This document shows positions 29,106 through 37,637 of a DNA stretch of 64,000 nt, piece by piece. This stretch comes from Prescottella equi (lineage in GTDB: Bacteria; Actinomycetota; Actinomycetes; Mycobacteriales; Mycobacteriaceae). The stretch covers positions 722,732 through 786,731 of the forward strand of contig NZ_LWTX01000002.1 in assembly GCF_002094305.1 (NCBI RefSeq), written 5' to 3'. Position 1 is the stretch's first letter. Every line of letters begins with the position of its first letter. The notes beneath the pieces were generated by a model. The model was not told the DNA's origin. It saw only the letters and a list, made by a program, of their open reading frames with translations, and searched no databases. Made by a program: the position numbers and the translations under genes.

Positions 29106-29882
29106 TCAACGCCCGAACACGGTGCCGCCGTTGAGGTGGATCACCTGAGCGTTCACCAGGCCCCCGGCCTCGCTGCACAGCCACAGGATCGCCGCACCGA
29201 CGTCGGCACCGGTACCGAGTCGGCCGATCGGAATCCCGCGGATCATCTTCTGCACGGCGGGATCGTCGGCGCGCCCCAGCCCCTCCATCAACCCCAGCGC
29301 CAACGCGTTGGCAGTGACGCCGTGCGGTCCGCATTCCACGCCGAGGTGTCGGATCAGCGCCTCCGAGCCCGCCTTCGCGGCGCCGTACGCCCCGACGCCG
29401 ATCGGCAGTCCGCGGGACGACGCTCCCGAGGAGATCTGGACGATGCGGCCCCACCCGTTCTCGATCTGGCGGGGCAGCACCGCCTGCACGATGCGCATCG
29501 TCGCCGCCAGGTTGAGGTCGATCTGCAGTTGCCAGTCGGCGGGTGGCATGTCGACGAACTTGTTCGGCCGGCCGCCGCCGTCGGGGACGCCGGCGTTGTG
29601 GACGAGGATGTCGACGTCGCCGACCTGCTCAGTCGTCCGGGCGAGCGCGTCGGCGGTGGCGTCGACCTTCGTGACATCGAACGGGCAGGCCACCGCCTGT
29701 CCACCGGCCTCCGTGATCGTCTCGGCCACCGACTCGGCGCGATCGGCATGGAGATCGTTGACCGCCACCGTCGCTCCCGCCGCGGCCAGGACGCGCGCGA
29801 TACCGGCCCCGACGCCCCGGCCGGCACCGGTCACCAGGGCAGTGCGACCGCCCAGCCCGAACTGTTCCACACCGAGGTCCAT
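29106..29882 (-). CDS. Short-chain dehydrogenase/reductase
   Basis: An SDR of 258 residues with TGAGRGVG at 18-25, HNAG at 95-98 (instead of NNAG), Ser152, Tyr166 and Lys170. The Ser-Tyr spacing is one residue longer than usual. The ATG at 29882 is preceded by GGAGGA and is preferred over the upstream start at 29915. It is divergent from a SnoaL-like gene 149 bp away. There is no steroid operator nearby. Substrate unknown; the HNAG variant and family breadth do not allow a call. Confidence 0.8.
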   Translation of the reverse strand: MDLGVEQFGLGGRTALVTGAGRGVGAGIARVLAAAGATVAVNDLHADRAESVAETITEAGGQAVACPFDVTKVDATADALARTTEQVGDVDILVHNAGVPDGGGRPNKFVDMPPADWQLQIDLNLAATMRIVQAVLPRQIENGWGRIVQISSGASSRGLPIGVGAYGAAKAGSEALIRHLGVECGPHGVTANALALGLMEGLGRADDPAVQKMIRGIPIGRLGTGADVGAAILWLCSEAGGLVNAQVIHLNGGTVFGR

Positions 29883-30031
29883 CGCGTCCTCCGTCCACTC
29901 CGACAGTGAGCACATGGTGACAGTCCGTCGTTCTCAACGGGTTCCGACTCCCGGCGACCGGGATGTGCGGTGTGCGAACGAATTCCGTGGAATCGATCCA
30001 CAGCGCCGCGTCGCTGTGTGATGCTCCGCGG

Positions 30032-30538
30032 ATGACGGTCCGTTCCCCCGAAGAACTCGATGCGCTCGAGGACATCCGGCAGCTCAAGTACCGGTACTTC
30101 CGCACGCTCGACCTCAAACGCTGGGACGACTTCGCCGACGCACTCGCCGACGACGTCGTCGCCGAATACGGAACGCACGCCTTGAGCAGACCGCTGGTGT
30201 TCGAGAGCCGCGACGCCCTGGTGGGCTTCATGCGGAAGGCGCTCACCCCTGCGGTCACCTCGGTGCACTTCGCCCATCACCCCGAGATCACGGTCGTGGG
30301 ATCCACCGCGGAAGGGTCGTGGGCGTTCGAGGACACCGTGATCATCCCGGAGCATCGGTGCCTGATCCGCGGCGCGGGCTACTACCGGGACGGCTATCGC
30401 CGCGACGACGACGGCCGCTGGCGGATCACCCGCACGTCGTACGAGCGGATCTACGAGTCGATGATCTCGCTCGACGATGTCCCGAGTTTCGAGTTCCTCG
30501 CGCACATGTGGGCACAGCCGCCGGCGAAGGGCGCCTGA
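30032..30538 (+). CDS. SnoaL-like (NTF2-fold) protein
   Basis: A 168-residue protein of the SnoaL-like family, with the typical start EDIRQLKYRYFRTLDLKRWD, which forms the entry helix, and a beta-sheet ending in GRWRITRTSYERIYESM. Members include polyketide cyclases, dehydratases and steroid isomerase-like proteins. The ATG at 30032 begins the conserved part; upstream frame is not conserved. An aldo/keto reductase gene follows 40 bp downstream on the same strand. Function is not predictable beyond the fold. Confidence 0.75.
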   Translation: MTVRSPEELDALEDIRQLKYRYFRTLDLKRWDDFADALADDVVAEYGTHALSRPLVFESRDALVGFMRKALTPAVTSVHFAHHPEITVVGSTAEGSWAFEDTVIIPEHRCLIRGAGYYRDGYRRDDDGRWRITRTSYERIYESMISLDDVPSFEFLAHMWAQPPAKGA

Positions 30539-30578
30539 CTTCCCTGCAGCGGACCTCGAACGCTCCTAGCCTGGATCC

Positions 30579-31454
30579 ATGACCACTCCCGAGATCACCC
30601 TGAATTCCGGAACAGTCATCCCCCAACTCGGCCTGGGCGTATGGCAGGCCACCAACGACGAGACCGAGCACGCGGTCCGTTTCGCGCTCGACGACGCCGG
30701 CTACCGGCACATCGACACCGCCGCGGCATACGGCAACGAGGAGGGCGTCGGCCGCGGCATCGCGAAGTCGGCCGTGCCCCGCGACGAGGTCTTCGTCACC
30801 ACCAAGCTGTGGAACTCCGACCAGGGCTACGAACCCACGCTGGCCGCGTTCGACACGAGCCTGTCGCGCCTCGGGCTCGACTACGTCGACCTCTACCTGG
30901 TGCACTGGCCGCTGCAAGACCAGGACACCCGTCTGCGCACATGGGACGCGATGGAGAAGATCGCCGAATCCGGGCGGGCCAAGGCGGTGGGGGTGTGCAA
31001 TTTCGAACCGCACCACCTCCAGGAACTGGTCGACCGTGGTGGCCTGCTCCCGGCCGTCGACCAGGTGGAACTGCACCCGCATCTCCCCCAGCACGCCATT
31101 CGCGACTTCGCCGCCCTCCACGGAATCGCGGTCGAGTCGTGGAGTCCCCTCGGCGGCACCAGCAACTCCGGATGGGGGGACGCGTCCAAGCCCAACACGC
31201 TGCTCGACGACCCGGTCATCACCCGTATCGGCGACGCGCACGGCAAGTCCCCCGCGCAGGTTCTCATCCGATGGCACCTGCAGAACGACCTCATCGTGAT
31301 TCCGAAGTCCGTGCACGACAATCGCATCGCGCAGAACATCGACGTGTTCGATTTCGAACTGACCGAACAGGACCTGACCGACATCGCGACCCTCGACGAC
31401 GGCGTGCGCGTCGGGTTCCATCCGGACGAGATGAACCTGGGCGCGCCGAGCTAG
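30579..31454 (+). CDS. Aldo/keto reductase
   Basis: A 291-residue NADPH-dependent aldo/keto reductase with the complete catalytic tetrad Asp46, Tyr51, Lys76 and His109 (GYRHIDTAAAYGNE, TKLWNS, LVHWPL) and the coenzyme region IPKSVHDNRI near the C-terminus. It resembles the 2,5-diketo-gluconic acid reductase-like AKR5 group common in mycobacteria. It follows the SnoaL-like gene by 40 bp. Endogenous substrate unknown; small aldehydes and ketones are typical. Confidence 0.9.
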   Translation: MTTPEITLNSGTVIPQLGLGVWQATNDETEHAVRFALDDAGYRHIDTAAAYGNEEGVGRGIAKSAVPRDEVFVTTKLWNSDQGYEPTLAAFDTSLSRLGLDYVDLYLVHWPLQDQDTRLRTWDAMEKIAESGRAKAVGVCNFEPHHLQELVDRGGLLPAVDQVELHPHLPQHAIRDFAALHGIAVESWSPLGGTSNSGWGDASKPNTLLDDPVITRIGDAHGKSPAQVLIRWHLQNDLIVIPKSVHDNRIAQNIDVFDFELTEQDLTDIATLDDGVRVGFHPDEMNLGAPS

Positions 31455-31547
31455 GCCGATCGCGGAAGATTCGCGAAAACGCCGCGGCTGCCGCCCACTT
31501 CCCGCACGATGGTCCCGCACCCAGACCGGTTCGGGGAAGGACCAGAC

Positions 31548-31976
31548 ATGCGCGCTCGCCACCGCTTCGCCCTCGCCGCCGTCTCCGCCGCGGTGGCCCT
31601 CGGCCTGGCCCCGGGGGTCGCCGCAGCCACCCCGAGCGAGGGCGTCACCGGCGAGATCATTGCGCAGGCCACCGTCGGCGACCAGGACTACATCCTCCGG
31701 AAGGTCACGATCGCACCGGGCGGCACCACCGGCTGGCACTTCCACGACGGCATGTTGTACGGCATCGTCACGGAAGGCACGCTGACGCACTACAAGTCCG
31801 ACTGCACCACCGACGGCATCTACAACGTCGGCGGCACCATCGTCGAACCGAGTGGACACGGCTACGTCCACATGGGCCGCAACCTCGGTCCGGCCCCGAT
31901 GGTCCTGCACGTGCTCTACGTGCTTCCGACGGGCAAGCCGATGTCGGAGGACGCACCCGCGCCGGGCTGCGCGTAG
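31548..31976 (+). CDS. Secreted cupin-domain protein
   Basis: A 142-residue protein with a signal peptide (MRARHRFALAAVSAAVALGL to about residue 28, ending AAA) and a single cupin barrel. The cupin metal motif is recognisable: GGTTGWHFHDGMLYGIVTEG, with His-x-His, and GHGYVHMGRN for the second half. I chose the ATG at 31548 because it starts the signal peptide and has GAAGGA upstream; the frame is open 13 codons earlier. It may bind a metal or small molecule outside the membrane. Function unknown. Confidence 0.75.
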   Translation: MRARHRFALAAVSAAVALGLAPGVAAATPSEGVTGEIIAQATVGDQDYILRKVTIAPGGTTGWHFHDGMLYGIVTEGTLTHYKSDCTTDGIYNVGGTIVEPSGHGYVHMGRNLGPAPMVLHVLYVLPTGKPMSEDAPAPGCA

Positions 31977-32016
31977 TCACCCGAGTCTGCCAGAGGGCTC
32001 CGCTACTATCGAAACT

Positions 32017-33348
32017 ATGTTCGACTCGGTGGCGGCGGCAGGGGCGGTGGAGCGGATGCGTCCGCCGCACTCGCCGAGCAGCACGCCCGAATCGCCCGCG
32101 AGCAGTTCCGCGAGATCGATTGGGTGACGACCCTGTTCGTAATCCGCTGCGAGGAGGATGCGCGAGCGGGACGGAACGAGGCGCGCGGCGAGTTCGCGCA
32201 CGTCGAGGTCGCCGGCGTCCTCGGGCTCACCGAATCCGCGGCACGACGCATGATCGATCTGGGGTGCGATCTGCGGTGGCGTCTGCACCAGGTCCGCGCC
32301 GAGTTTCGGGCCGGCCGGATCGACCTCGCGAAGGCTCATGCACTGTCCGAGGCACTGTCGAACGTCTCCGACGACAAGCTGGAGGACATCGAGCGCCGCC
32401 TGCTCGACGGCGCGGGCCGCTCGACCACCTCCAGGCTCGAGGAGCGCGCCCGACGGCTGATCGCCCGACTAGACCCGGATGGCGCACGGGAACGACGACT
32501 CCGAGCCGCCGACGACCGCGACGTCAGAGTAATCGCACACGATCCACGCACGCAGGCTCAACGCCGCCGACCCTCCTCGGGTTCGACGACGCGCCCGGCT
32601 ACCTGTCCGGATACGGGGCCATAGACGCCGACCTCGCCCGCGAACTCGCCGCGGATGCAACGTGGAAGCGGATCCTCATGCTGTCCGCAGCCGATCGGGC
32701 CGGACTGGCCGGACTGGCCGAGGGCTCACTCGGCGGACCGGTGCTCGGCAGCGGCCCACCCCTTCCGGCGCCGAAGCACTCTCCGCCGACGGTCACGGCG
32801 AGAACGCGAAAGCGATTGCAGGAAAGAACCTATCGGCCGAGTGGCCGACTGTCCGAGATCGTCCGCACGAGAGATGGTGTGTGCCGATTCCGAACTGCGC
32901 CGCGGCGGCCGCCACCTGCGACCTCGACCACACGATTCCGTTCGACCACGATCACCCCGAGCGGGGCGGGCTCACCACCGAATCGAATCTTGCCTGCCTG
33001 TGTCGGACCCATCACCGACTCGAGACGCTCGGCTATTGGTCCGTCCGTCAGATCGGTGAAGGTCGTCTCGAATGGCTCGATCCCACCGGCCGGGCCACGA
33101 TCACGCATCCACGCGGACCGTTCGCCGATCCGGAGATGCAGCCGGACCTGACGGCCGGACTCGACGACCGGCTCACGGCTCGACTCACCGATGCCCGTAC
33201 CCTCGCGCGCCTCAACTACTCGACAGCCGAAGGCGACCTCGACTATCTACTCGACAGCCTGATCCCCGCACGCCATCGTCGACGGCCCGCCCCGCGCACA
33301 TCCTGTCCGGTTGGGACCATCGACTACGACGGCGCCCCGCCGTTCTGA
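32017..33348 (+). pseudogene. DUF222/HNH endonuclease pseudogene (three frame changes and a deletion)
   Basis: The sequence encodes pieces of a DUF222-HNH protein, a family present in many copies in Rhodococcus and Mycobacterium. The ATG at 32017 starts frame 1 (MFDSVAAAGAVER). Around 32045 the homology moves to frame 3 (IDWVTTLFVIRCEEDARAG, then the DUF222 helices). At about 32550 it jumps to frame 2 (PPTLLGFDDAPGYLSGYGAI) with loss of the region normally between. At 32890 one C is missing, so CRF continues as PNCAAAAATCDLDHT in frame 1, leading to the HNH motif CDLDHTIPFDHDH and CLCRTHHRL. At least one internal deletion and three frameshifts make it non-functional. Confidence 0.85.
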
Positions 33349-33461
33349 GACTCGGAAACATCCATCCAGGGAACGGGCAATCGATGTCGAAGGTCCGCCC
33401 GGTAGTCTTCCCGACAACTCGCCGACTGCGACCGAACAGTCGGTCGTTTCGGGAGGACCAC

Positions 33462-34004
33462 GTGAAGACGTTCGGCCGCGCGGCCGCTGCCGCGATACTG
33501 AGCACCCTCGCCCTGCTGCTGCCGGGCACCGCAGTCGCAGAGGTCATGACGGCTCCGGGCGCACCGAATTCCGGATCCGCGGCCGTCGAGATCCCCGGGG
33601 TCCCCTTCTACCTCCCCGGCACCCTGGACTCCCGCGACGCCCGCATCGTCTACCTTTACGGCGAACGAGAGATCGCTCGTGCCAACGACACTCAGAGGGC
33701 GATCGGGGTCCCGGCCGAGGTGCGCTCACGCGTCCTCTTCGAGATGCGCAATGCGCTGCGGACCTACACCCGAGTCGTCATGTCCGACCGGATCACCGCA
33801 CTCGGTCTCGAGATCACCGACCCCAACATGACCTGGGAACAGATCACCGCCCGCTACCGCGCCCGCGGACTCGACGGGACTGCGCTGCACGAGGCGATCG
33901 CCGAGTCGGCCTCGAAGTCCCGCAAGGGCATCGACGAACAGTTCGGCCTCGACCCGGAGAACCTGCCGCCGCTGCCGGCGATGCGGCTCGCCCCTGCCGC
34001 CTGA
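33462..34004 (+). CDS. Secreted protein of unknown function
   Basis: A 180-residue protein starting at GTG 33462 (GGGAGGA 5 bases upstream) with a signal peptide (about 1-26, VKTFGRAAAAAILSTLALLL then GTAVA). The mature part is mostly helical (EVRSRVLFEMRNALRTYTRV; WEQITARYRARGLDGTALHE) and has no cysteines. I do not recognise a domain. It is a single gene between the HNH pseudogene and a lipoprotein gene. Confidence 0.65.
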   Translation: MKTFGRAAAAAILSTLALLLPGTAVAEVMTAPGAPNSGSAAVEIPGVPFYLPGTLDSRDARIVYLYGEREIARANDTQRAIGVPAEVRSRVLFEMRNALRTYTRVVMSDRITALGLEITDPNMTWEQITARYRARGLDGTALHEAIAESASKSRKGIDEQFGLDPENLPPLPAMRLAPAA

Positions 34005-34068
34005 CGACCACTACCTGAGGACGGCGGTTCGCCCACGCGCGTCCCGTCGGGTACGTAGGGTGCCCGCT

Positions 34069-34641
34069 ATGGGGGCTTCGAGAATCTGTGTGGGGGTATT
34101 GGCCGTCGGATTGGCCGCGGGTTGCGGGTCGTCGGGCAGCACCGACGTCAGCACTGCCGCGACCACGCCGAGGGCGGACCTCCCGGGCTTGGTCGAACCG
34201 ACCTGCCTGGCGGGCAATCTGCTCGCGGGTGCGGGCCTGGTGAGCGAAGCACCTCCGGCCCCGCAACCCACTGCCATTCCCCCCGATTTCGAGCCGGTCC
34301 GTGTCGTCACCTGCGAGAGATCTGACGGCACCGACGCGAACGTGACGTGGATCGAGCAACACCGGCAGGATGACCTGACCGCGGTGCTCGCCGGCTACGA
34401 ACTGCCCACCGATGCCTTGAGGACGACGCAGATCAACGGCGTCGACGTACGGACCTGCCGCGTCGATCAGATGACTCCGCCGATCGTCTGGCTCGTCGAC
34501 GCACAGGGTCTCGCGATGCGCCCCGCACTCCCCACCGGCGAGTGCGGCGAATACAAGTGGGACGCGATCACCGCGATCCACGCGCTGCCGGTCACCCAAA
34601 CGATCGGCCACTTGATTCCGGTCGCCGCGCCGCCGCCGTGA
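34069..34641 (+). CDS. Putative lipoprotein
   Basis: A 190-residue protein with a lipoprotein signal: the hydrophobic stretch VGVLAVGLAAGC, with lipobox LAAGC and the lipidated cysteine near residue 19, followed by GSSGS. The mature part has four further cysteines in PTCLAG, VTCERS, RTCRVD and GECGEY, probably two disulfides, resembling DUF3558-type exported lipoproteins, though I cannot confirm this. The ATG at 34069 is taken over the GTG at 34060. The last 50 bases overlap the 3' end of cyp142 on the opposite strand. Confidence 0.65.
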   Translation: MGASRICVGVLAVGLAAGCGSSGSTDVSTAATTPRADLPGLVEPTCLAGNLLAGAGLVSEAPPAPQPTAIPPDFEPVRVVTCERSDGTDANVTWIEQHRQDDLTAVLAGYELPTDALRTTQINGVDVRTCRVDQMTPPIVWLVDAQGLAMRPALPTGECGEYKWDAITAIHALPVTQTIGHLIPVAAPPP

Positions 34642-35815
34642 ATTTCACCGGCATCTCCTCGAGACCCGACACGAAGTTCGCGGGCCGCCGCGGCAGGGGC
34701 TCGGACGTCGCGAGGGCCATGTCCGGCAATCGGGCGAGGAGGCGCTCGAACATCATCGCGCCCTCCAGCCGCGCGAGCTGGTTGCCGAGGCAGAAGTGGG
34801 TGCCGAAACCGAAGGCCACGTGCGGGTTCGGCGACCGCCGAGTGTCGAAGCGATCCGGGGCGTCGAACACCGTTTCGTCGAAGTTGGCGGACTCGAACAG
34901 CAGCAGCATCTTCTCGCCCTCGCGCAGGTCGGTGTCGAAGAATGTGGTGTCGCGGGTGACGGTGCGGGCCATGTTCTTGATCGGCGACACCCATCGCAGC
35001 ATCTCCTCCACCGCGAGCGGGACGCCGGACGGGTCGGCTACCAGACGGTCGCGCTGATCCTCATGCAGCATGAGCTGTTCCATGCCACCGCTGAGGACGT
35101 GCCGGGTGGTCTCGTCGCCGCCGATGAGGATCAGCAGCGATTCGTTGACGATCTCCTGGTCGTCGAGCCGCTGCCCGTCGATCTCGGCGTGCACGAGGAT
35201 GCTGATGAGATCGTCGGCGGGTTCCTCGCGCCGCTCGGCGATGGTGCGGAAGGTGTACTCGTTGAAGGCGACGTACGCGTCCATCATGGCCTTCAGCTGT
35301 TCCTCGGTTGCGTTGCTGCCCAACGCCTTCACCAGGTCGTCCGACCACCGCAGGAACACGTCGCGTTCCTCGGGCCGGACGCCGAGCATGTCGCCGATCA
35401 CCGCCATCGGCAGCGGTGCGGCCAGATCGGCGACGAAGTCGCACTCCCCCTTCTCGCACACCGCGTCGATCAGTTGGTCGCAGATCTCGCGGATCCGCCC
35501 GATCTTCGCCTCCACCTTCTTGCGGGTGAAGCCCGTGTTGACGAGGCGCCGGCGTTGCAGGTGCGCGGGATCGTCCATGTCGATCATCTGTGGCAGCGGA
35601 CCGGTCTCCGGACGGATCCCACCCGCGTTGGAGAACAGCGCCGGGTCGCGCTCCGCGGCGATCAGCGCGGCGTACGACGCCGCGGCCGCCACCCCGTTCC
35701 GATCCCGGAACACCGGTTGATTGCTTCGCATCCACGCGTACGCCGCGCGCGGGTCGCCTTCGGTGCCCGCATAGAAGCGGCCGTCGAGCAGATCGGTGTC
35801 GTCCTCGATCGTCAT
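34592..35815 (-). CDS. cyp142: Steroid C26-monooxygenase CYP142
   Basis: A P450 of 407 residues highly similar to M. tuberculosis CYP142A1 (Rv3518c): AYAWMRSNQPVFRDRNGVAA, FSNAGGIRP, DLAAPLPMAVIGDMLGVRPE and NFVSGLEEMPV are family hallmarks. The I-helix GGDETT and the heme loop FGFGTHFC (Cys342) are intact. CYP142 oxidises the terminal methyl of the cholesterol side chain with the stereochemistry opposite to CYP125 and can back it up. A KstR-like box lies 69 bp upstream in the divergent region with the SDR gene. The 3' end overlaps a lipoprotein gene by 50 bases. Confidence 0.95.
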   Translation of the reverse strand: MTIEDDTDLLDGRFYAGTEGDPRAAYAWMRSNQPVFRDRNGVAAAASYAALIAAERDPALFSNAGGIRPETGPLPQMIDMDDPAHLQRRRLVNTGFTRKKVEAKIGRIREICDQLIDAVCEKGECDFVADLAAPLPMAVIGDMLGVRPEERDVFLRWSDDLVKALGSNATEEQLKAMMDAYVAFNEYTFRTIAERREEPADDLISILVHAEIDGQRLDDQEIVNESLLILIGGDETTRHVLSGGMEQLMLHEDQRDRLVADPSGVPLAVEEMLRWVSPIKNMARTVTRDTTFFDTDLREGEKMLLLFESANFDETVFDAPDRFDTRRSPNPHVAFGFGTHFCLGNQLARLEGAMMFERLLARLPDMALATSEPLPRRPANFVSGLEEMPVKFTAAARRPESSGRSFG

Positions 35816-35883
35816 GCGCGTGCTCCTTCATCCGAACGGATGGACCGGAAAGCCTCGACAATCACCCAAACCTGCCCCGATAG

Positions 35884-35897
35884 TAGAACTTGTTCCT
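35884..35897. promoter_or_regulatory. KstR operator between cyp142 and SDR gene
   Basis: TAGAACTTGTTCCT fits TNNAACNNGTTNNA except for the last base. It lies in the 120-bp divergent region, 39 bp from the SDR start. Confidence 0.65.
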
Positions 35898-35935
35898 ACG
35901 ATCGGCGGGGTATCGGACACACGAGGGGAGACGTG

Positions 35936-36796
35936 ATGGGTTCGGAGGCGGACGCCGGCGCATTCACCGGCAGATCGGTCCTGGTCACAGGCGGCGGGAG
36001 CGGCATCGGGTTCGGGATCGCGCAGGATCTCGTCGCGGCCGGCGCGCACGTGACGATCTGCGGCCGCAGCGCCGACAAGCTGACGACAGCAGCCGAGAAG
36101 ATCGCGGCGACCGGCGCCTTCGCATCCGGGGGGTCGGTCTCCACGGTCGCGGGCGACGTCACCGTCGAGAGCGACGTCGAGGGTGCCGTCGCGCGCGCGA
36201 TCGAGACCACCGGACGCCTCGACGGCGTCGTCGCCTGTGCGGGCGGCAACGAGACCATCGCCCCCATCACGCAACTCGACGCCGACGCGTGGCGCCGAAC
36301 CGTCGAACTCAACGTCACAGGCACGATGCTGACGATCAAGCACGGCGCCCGCGCGCTCGTCGCGGGCGGCGGTGGAGCGATCGTCGCGATCTCGTCGATC
36401 GCGTCCAGCAACACCCACCGCTGGTTCGGCGCCTACGGGGTGTCCAAATCGGGCGTCGACCATCTCGTGCAACTGGCCGCCGACGAGTTGGGCGCCAGCA
36501 ACGTCCGCGTCAACGGCATCCGTCCCGGCCTCACCCGCACCGACCTGGTCGCGATGATCACCGACGGCGGCCCGATCCTCGACGACTATCTGGCGTGCAC
36601 TCCCCTCGCCCGGGTCGGCGAGGTCGAGGACATCGCGGCGCTCGCACTGTTCCTGCTCGGACCGCAGTCCACCTGGATCACCGGACAGGTCATCAACGTC
36701 GACGGTGGCCAGATGCTCCGGCGCGGACCCGACTTCACGTCGATGCTCGAACAGGTCTACGGCGCCGACGGACTACGAGGAGTGGTGTCGCAGTGA
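35936..36796 (+). CDS. Short-chain dehydrogenase in KstR-linked operon
   Basis: An SDR of 286 residues with TGGGSGIG at 18-25, Ser154, Tyr167 and Lys171; CAGG (101-104) replaces the usual NNAG. The ATG at 35936 has GAGGGGAG 5-12 bases upstream. It overlaps the ADC-like gene by four bases and shares a KstR-like box with cyp142. It may act as a hydroxyacyl-CoA or hydroxysteroid dehydrogenase in side-chain degradation, an inference from location only. In M. tuberculosis Rv3519 lies next to cyp142 without this SDR between them, so the arrangement differs. Confidence 0.82.
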   Translation: MGSEADAGAFTGRSVLVTGGGSGIGFGIAQDLVAAGAHVTICGRSADKLTTAAEKIAATGAFASGGSVSTVAGDVTVESDVEGAVARAIETTGRLDGVVACAGGNETIAPITQLDADAWRRTVELNVTGTMLTIKHGARALVAGGGGAIVAISSIASSNTHRWFGAYGVSKSGVDHLVQLAADELGASNVRVNGIRPGLTRTDLVAMITDGGPILDDYLACTPLARVGEVEDIAALALFLLGPQSTWITGQVINVDGGQMLRRGPDFTSMLEQVYGADGLRGVVSQ

Positions 36797-37524
36797 GTTC
36801 ACATCAGGTGCTCGGCAAGCAGGTCGACATGCCGGTCGAGATCCGGACGGCGTCGGCGTTCATGGCGATGTACTCGGTCCCCACGAAAGCCGCGCAGCGA
36901 CTCGTCGACCATACGGGCCTCGAGATCCTGCAGTGGCGCGGCGGGCGCGGATTGTGCGGGCTGGTGTTCGTCGACTACATCGACGGCGACCTGGGTCCCT
37001 ACAACGAATTCGGCGTCACGTTCATGGTGCGCGATCACGAGCAGCGCGGCTTCAACCACGTGCGACGGGATCTGCGTTCCCTGGCGCGCGGCAAGGCCGG
37101 CGCCCTCATCCACCAGCTCCCGGTCGACGGGGAGTTCACCCTCGCCGCCGGCCGCGGCATCTGGGGTTTCCCGAAGATCATGGCGGACTTCGAGGCCGAC
37201 CACGTCAGCGACGTCCGCCGCGGCAGAGTCAGCCAGGACGGGCGCCTCATCGCGGAACTCACCGTCAAGCAGGGCATCCCGATGCCCGGCCGCGGGACCA
37301 ACACCTCGCTCGACGCCTACTCCCACCTCGACGGCGTCACCCGGCGCACCTCGTGGGACATGAACCCGCGCGGAGTCCGGACGCGATTGGGGGGAGCCGA
37401 ATTGATCCTCGGGGACCACCCGATCGCCGACGAACTGCGATCGTTGGGGCTGCCCCGCCGCGCCCTGGCGACCACCACGATCCCGGACCTGCGGATGACT
37501 TTCGGGGACGCGTCGGCCGTCTGA
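36793..37524 (+). CDS. Acetoacetate-decarboxylase-like protein (Rv3519-like)
   Basis: A 243-residue protein of the acetoacetate decarboxylase superfamily. The motif WGFPKIMADFE carries Lys128, which corresponds to the Schiff-base lysine of true decarboxylases, and YNEFGVTFMV (70-79) provides the conserved Glu. The GTG start overlaps the SDR stop. In M. tuberculosis the homologue Rv3519 sits beside cyp142 in the KstR regulon; its reaction is not known. A decarboxylase, hydrolase or aldolase-like step on a steroid intermediate is possible. The key lysine being present argues that it is catalytic. Confidence 0.82.
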   Translation: MSSHQVLGKQVDMPVEIRTASAFMAMYSVPTKAAQRLVDHTGLEILQWRGGRGLCGLVFVDYIDGDLGPYNEFGVTFMVRDHEQRGFNHVRRDLRSLARGKAGALIHQLPVDGEFTLAAGRGIWGFPKIMADFEADHVSDVRRGRVSQDGRLIAELTVKQGIPMPGRGTNTSLDAYSHLDGVTRRTSWDMNPRGVRTRLGGAELILGDHPIADELRSLGLPRRALATTTIPDLRMTFGDASAV

Positions 37525-37637
37525 TCCCCCGAACCGCGCGGCGCGCCGGGCCTTGCGAATCCAGACCGCTTGGTGTGTGCTGGAGACTTGGACGCTTGCT
37601 CAAGTTCGATTCTCCACTTCGCGCAAAGGATTACGTC

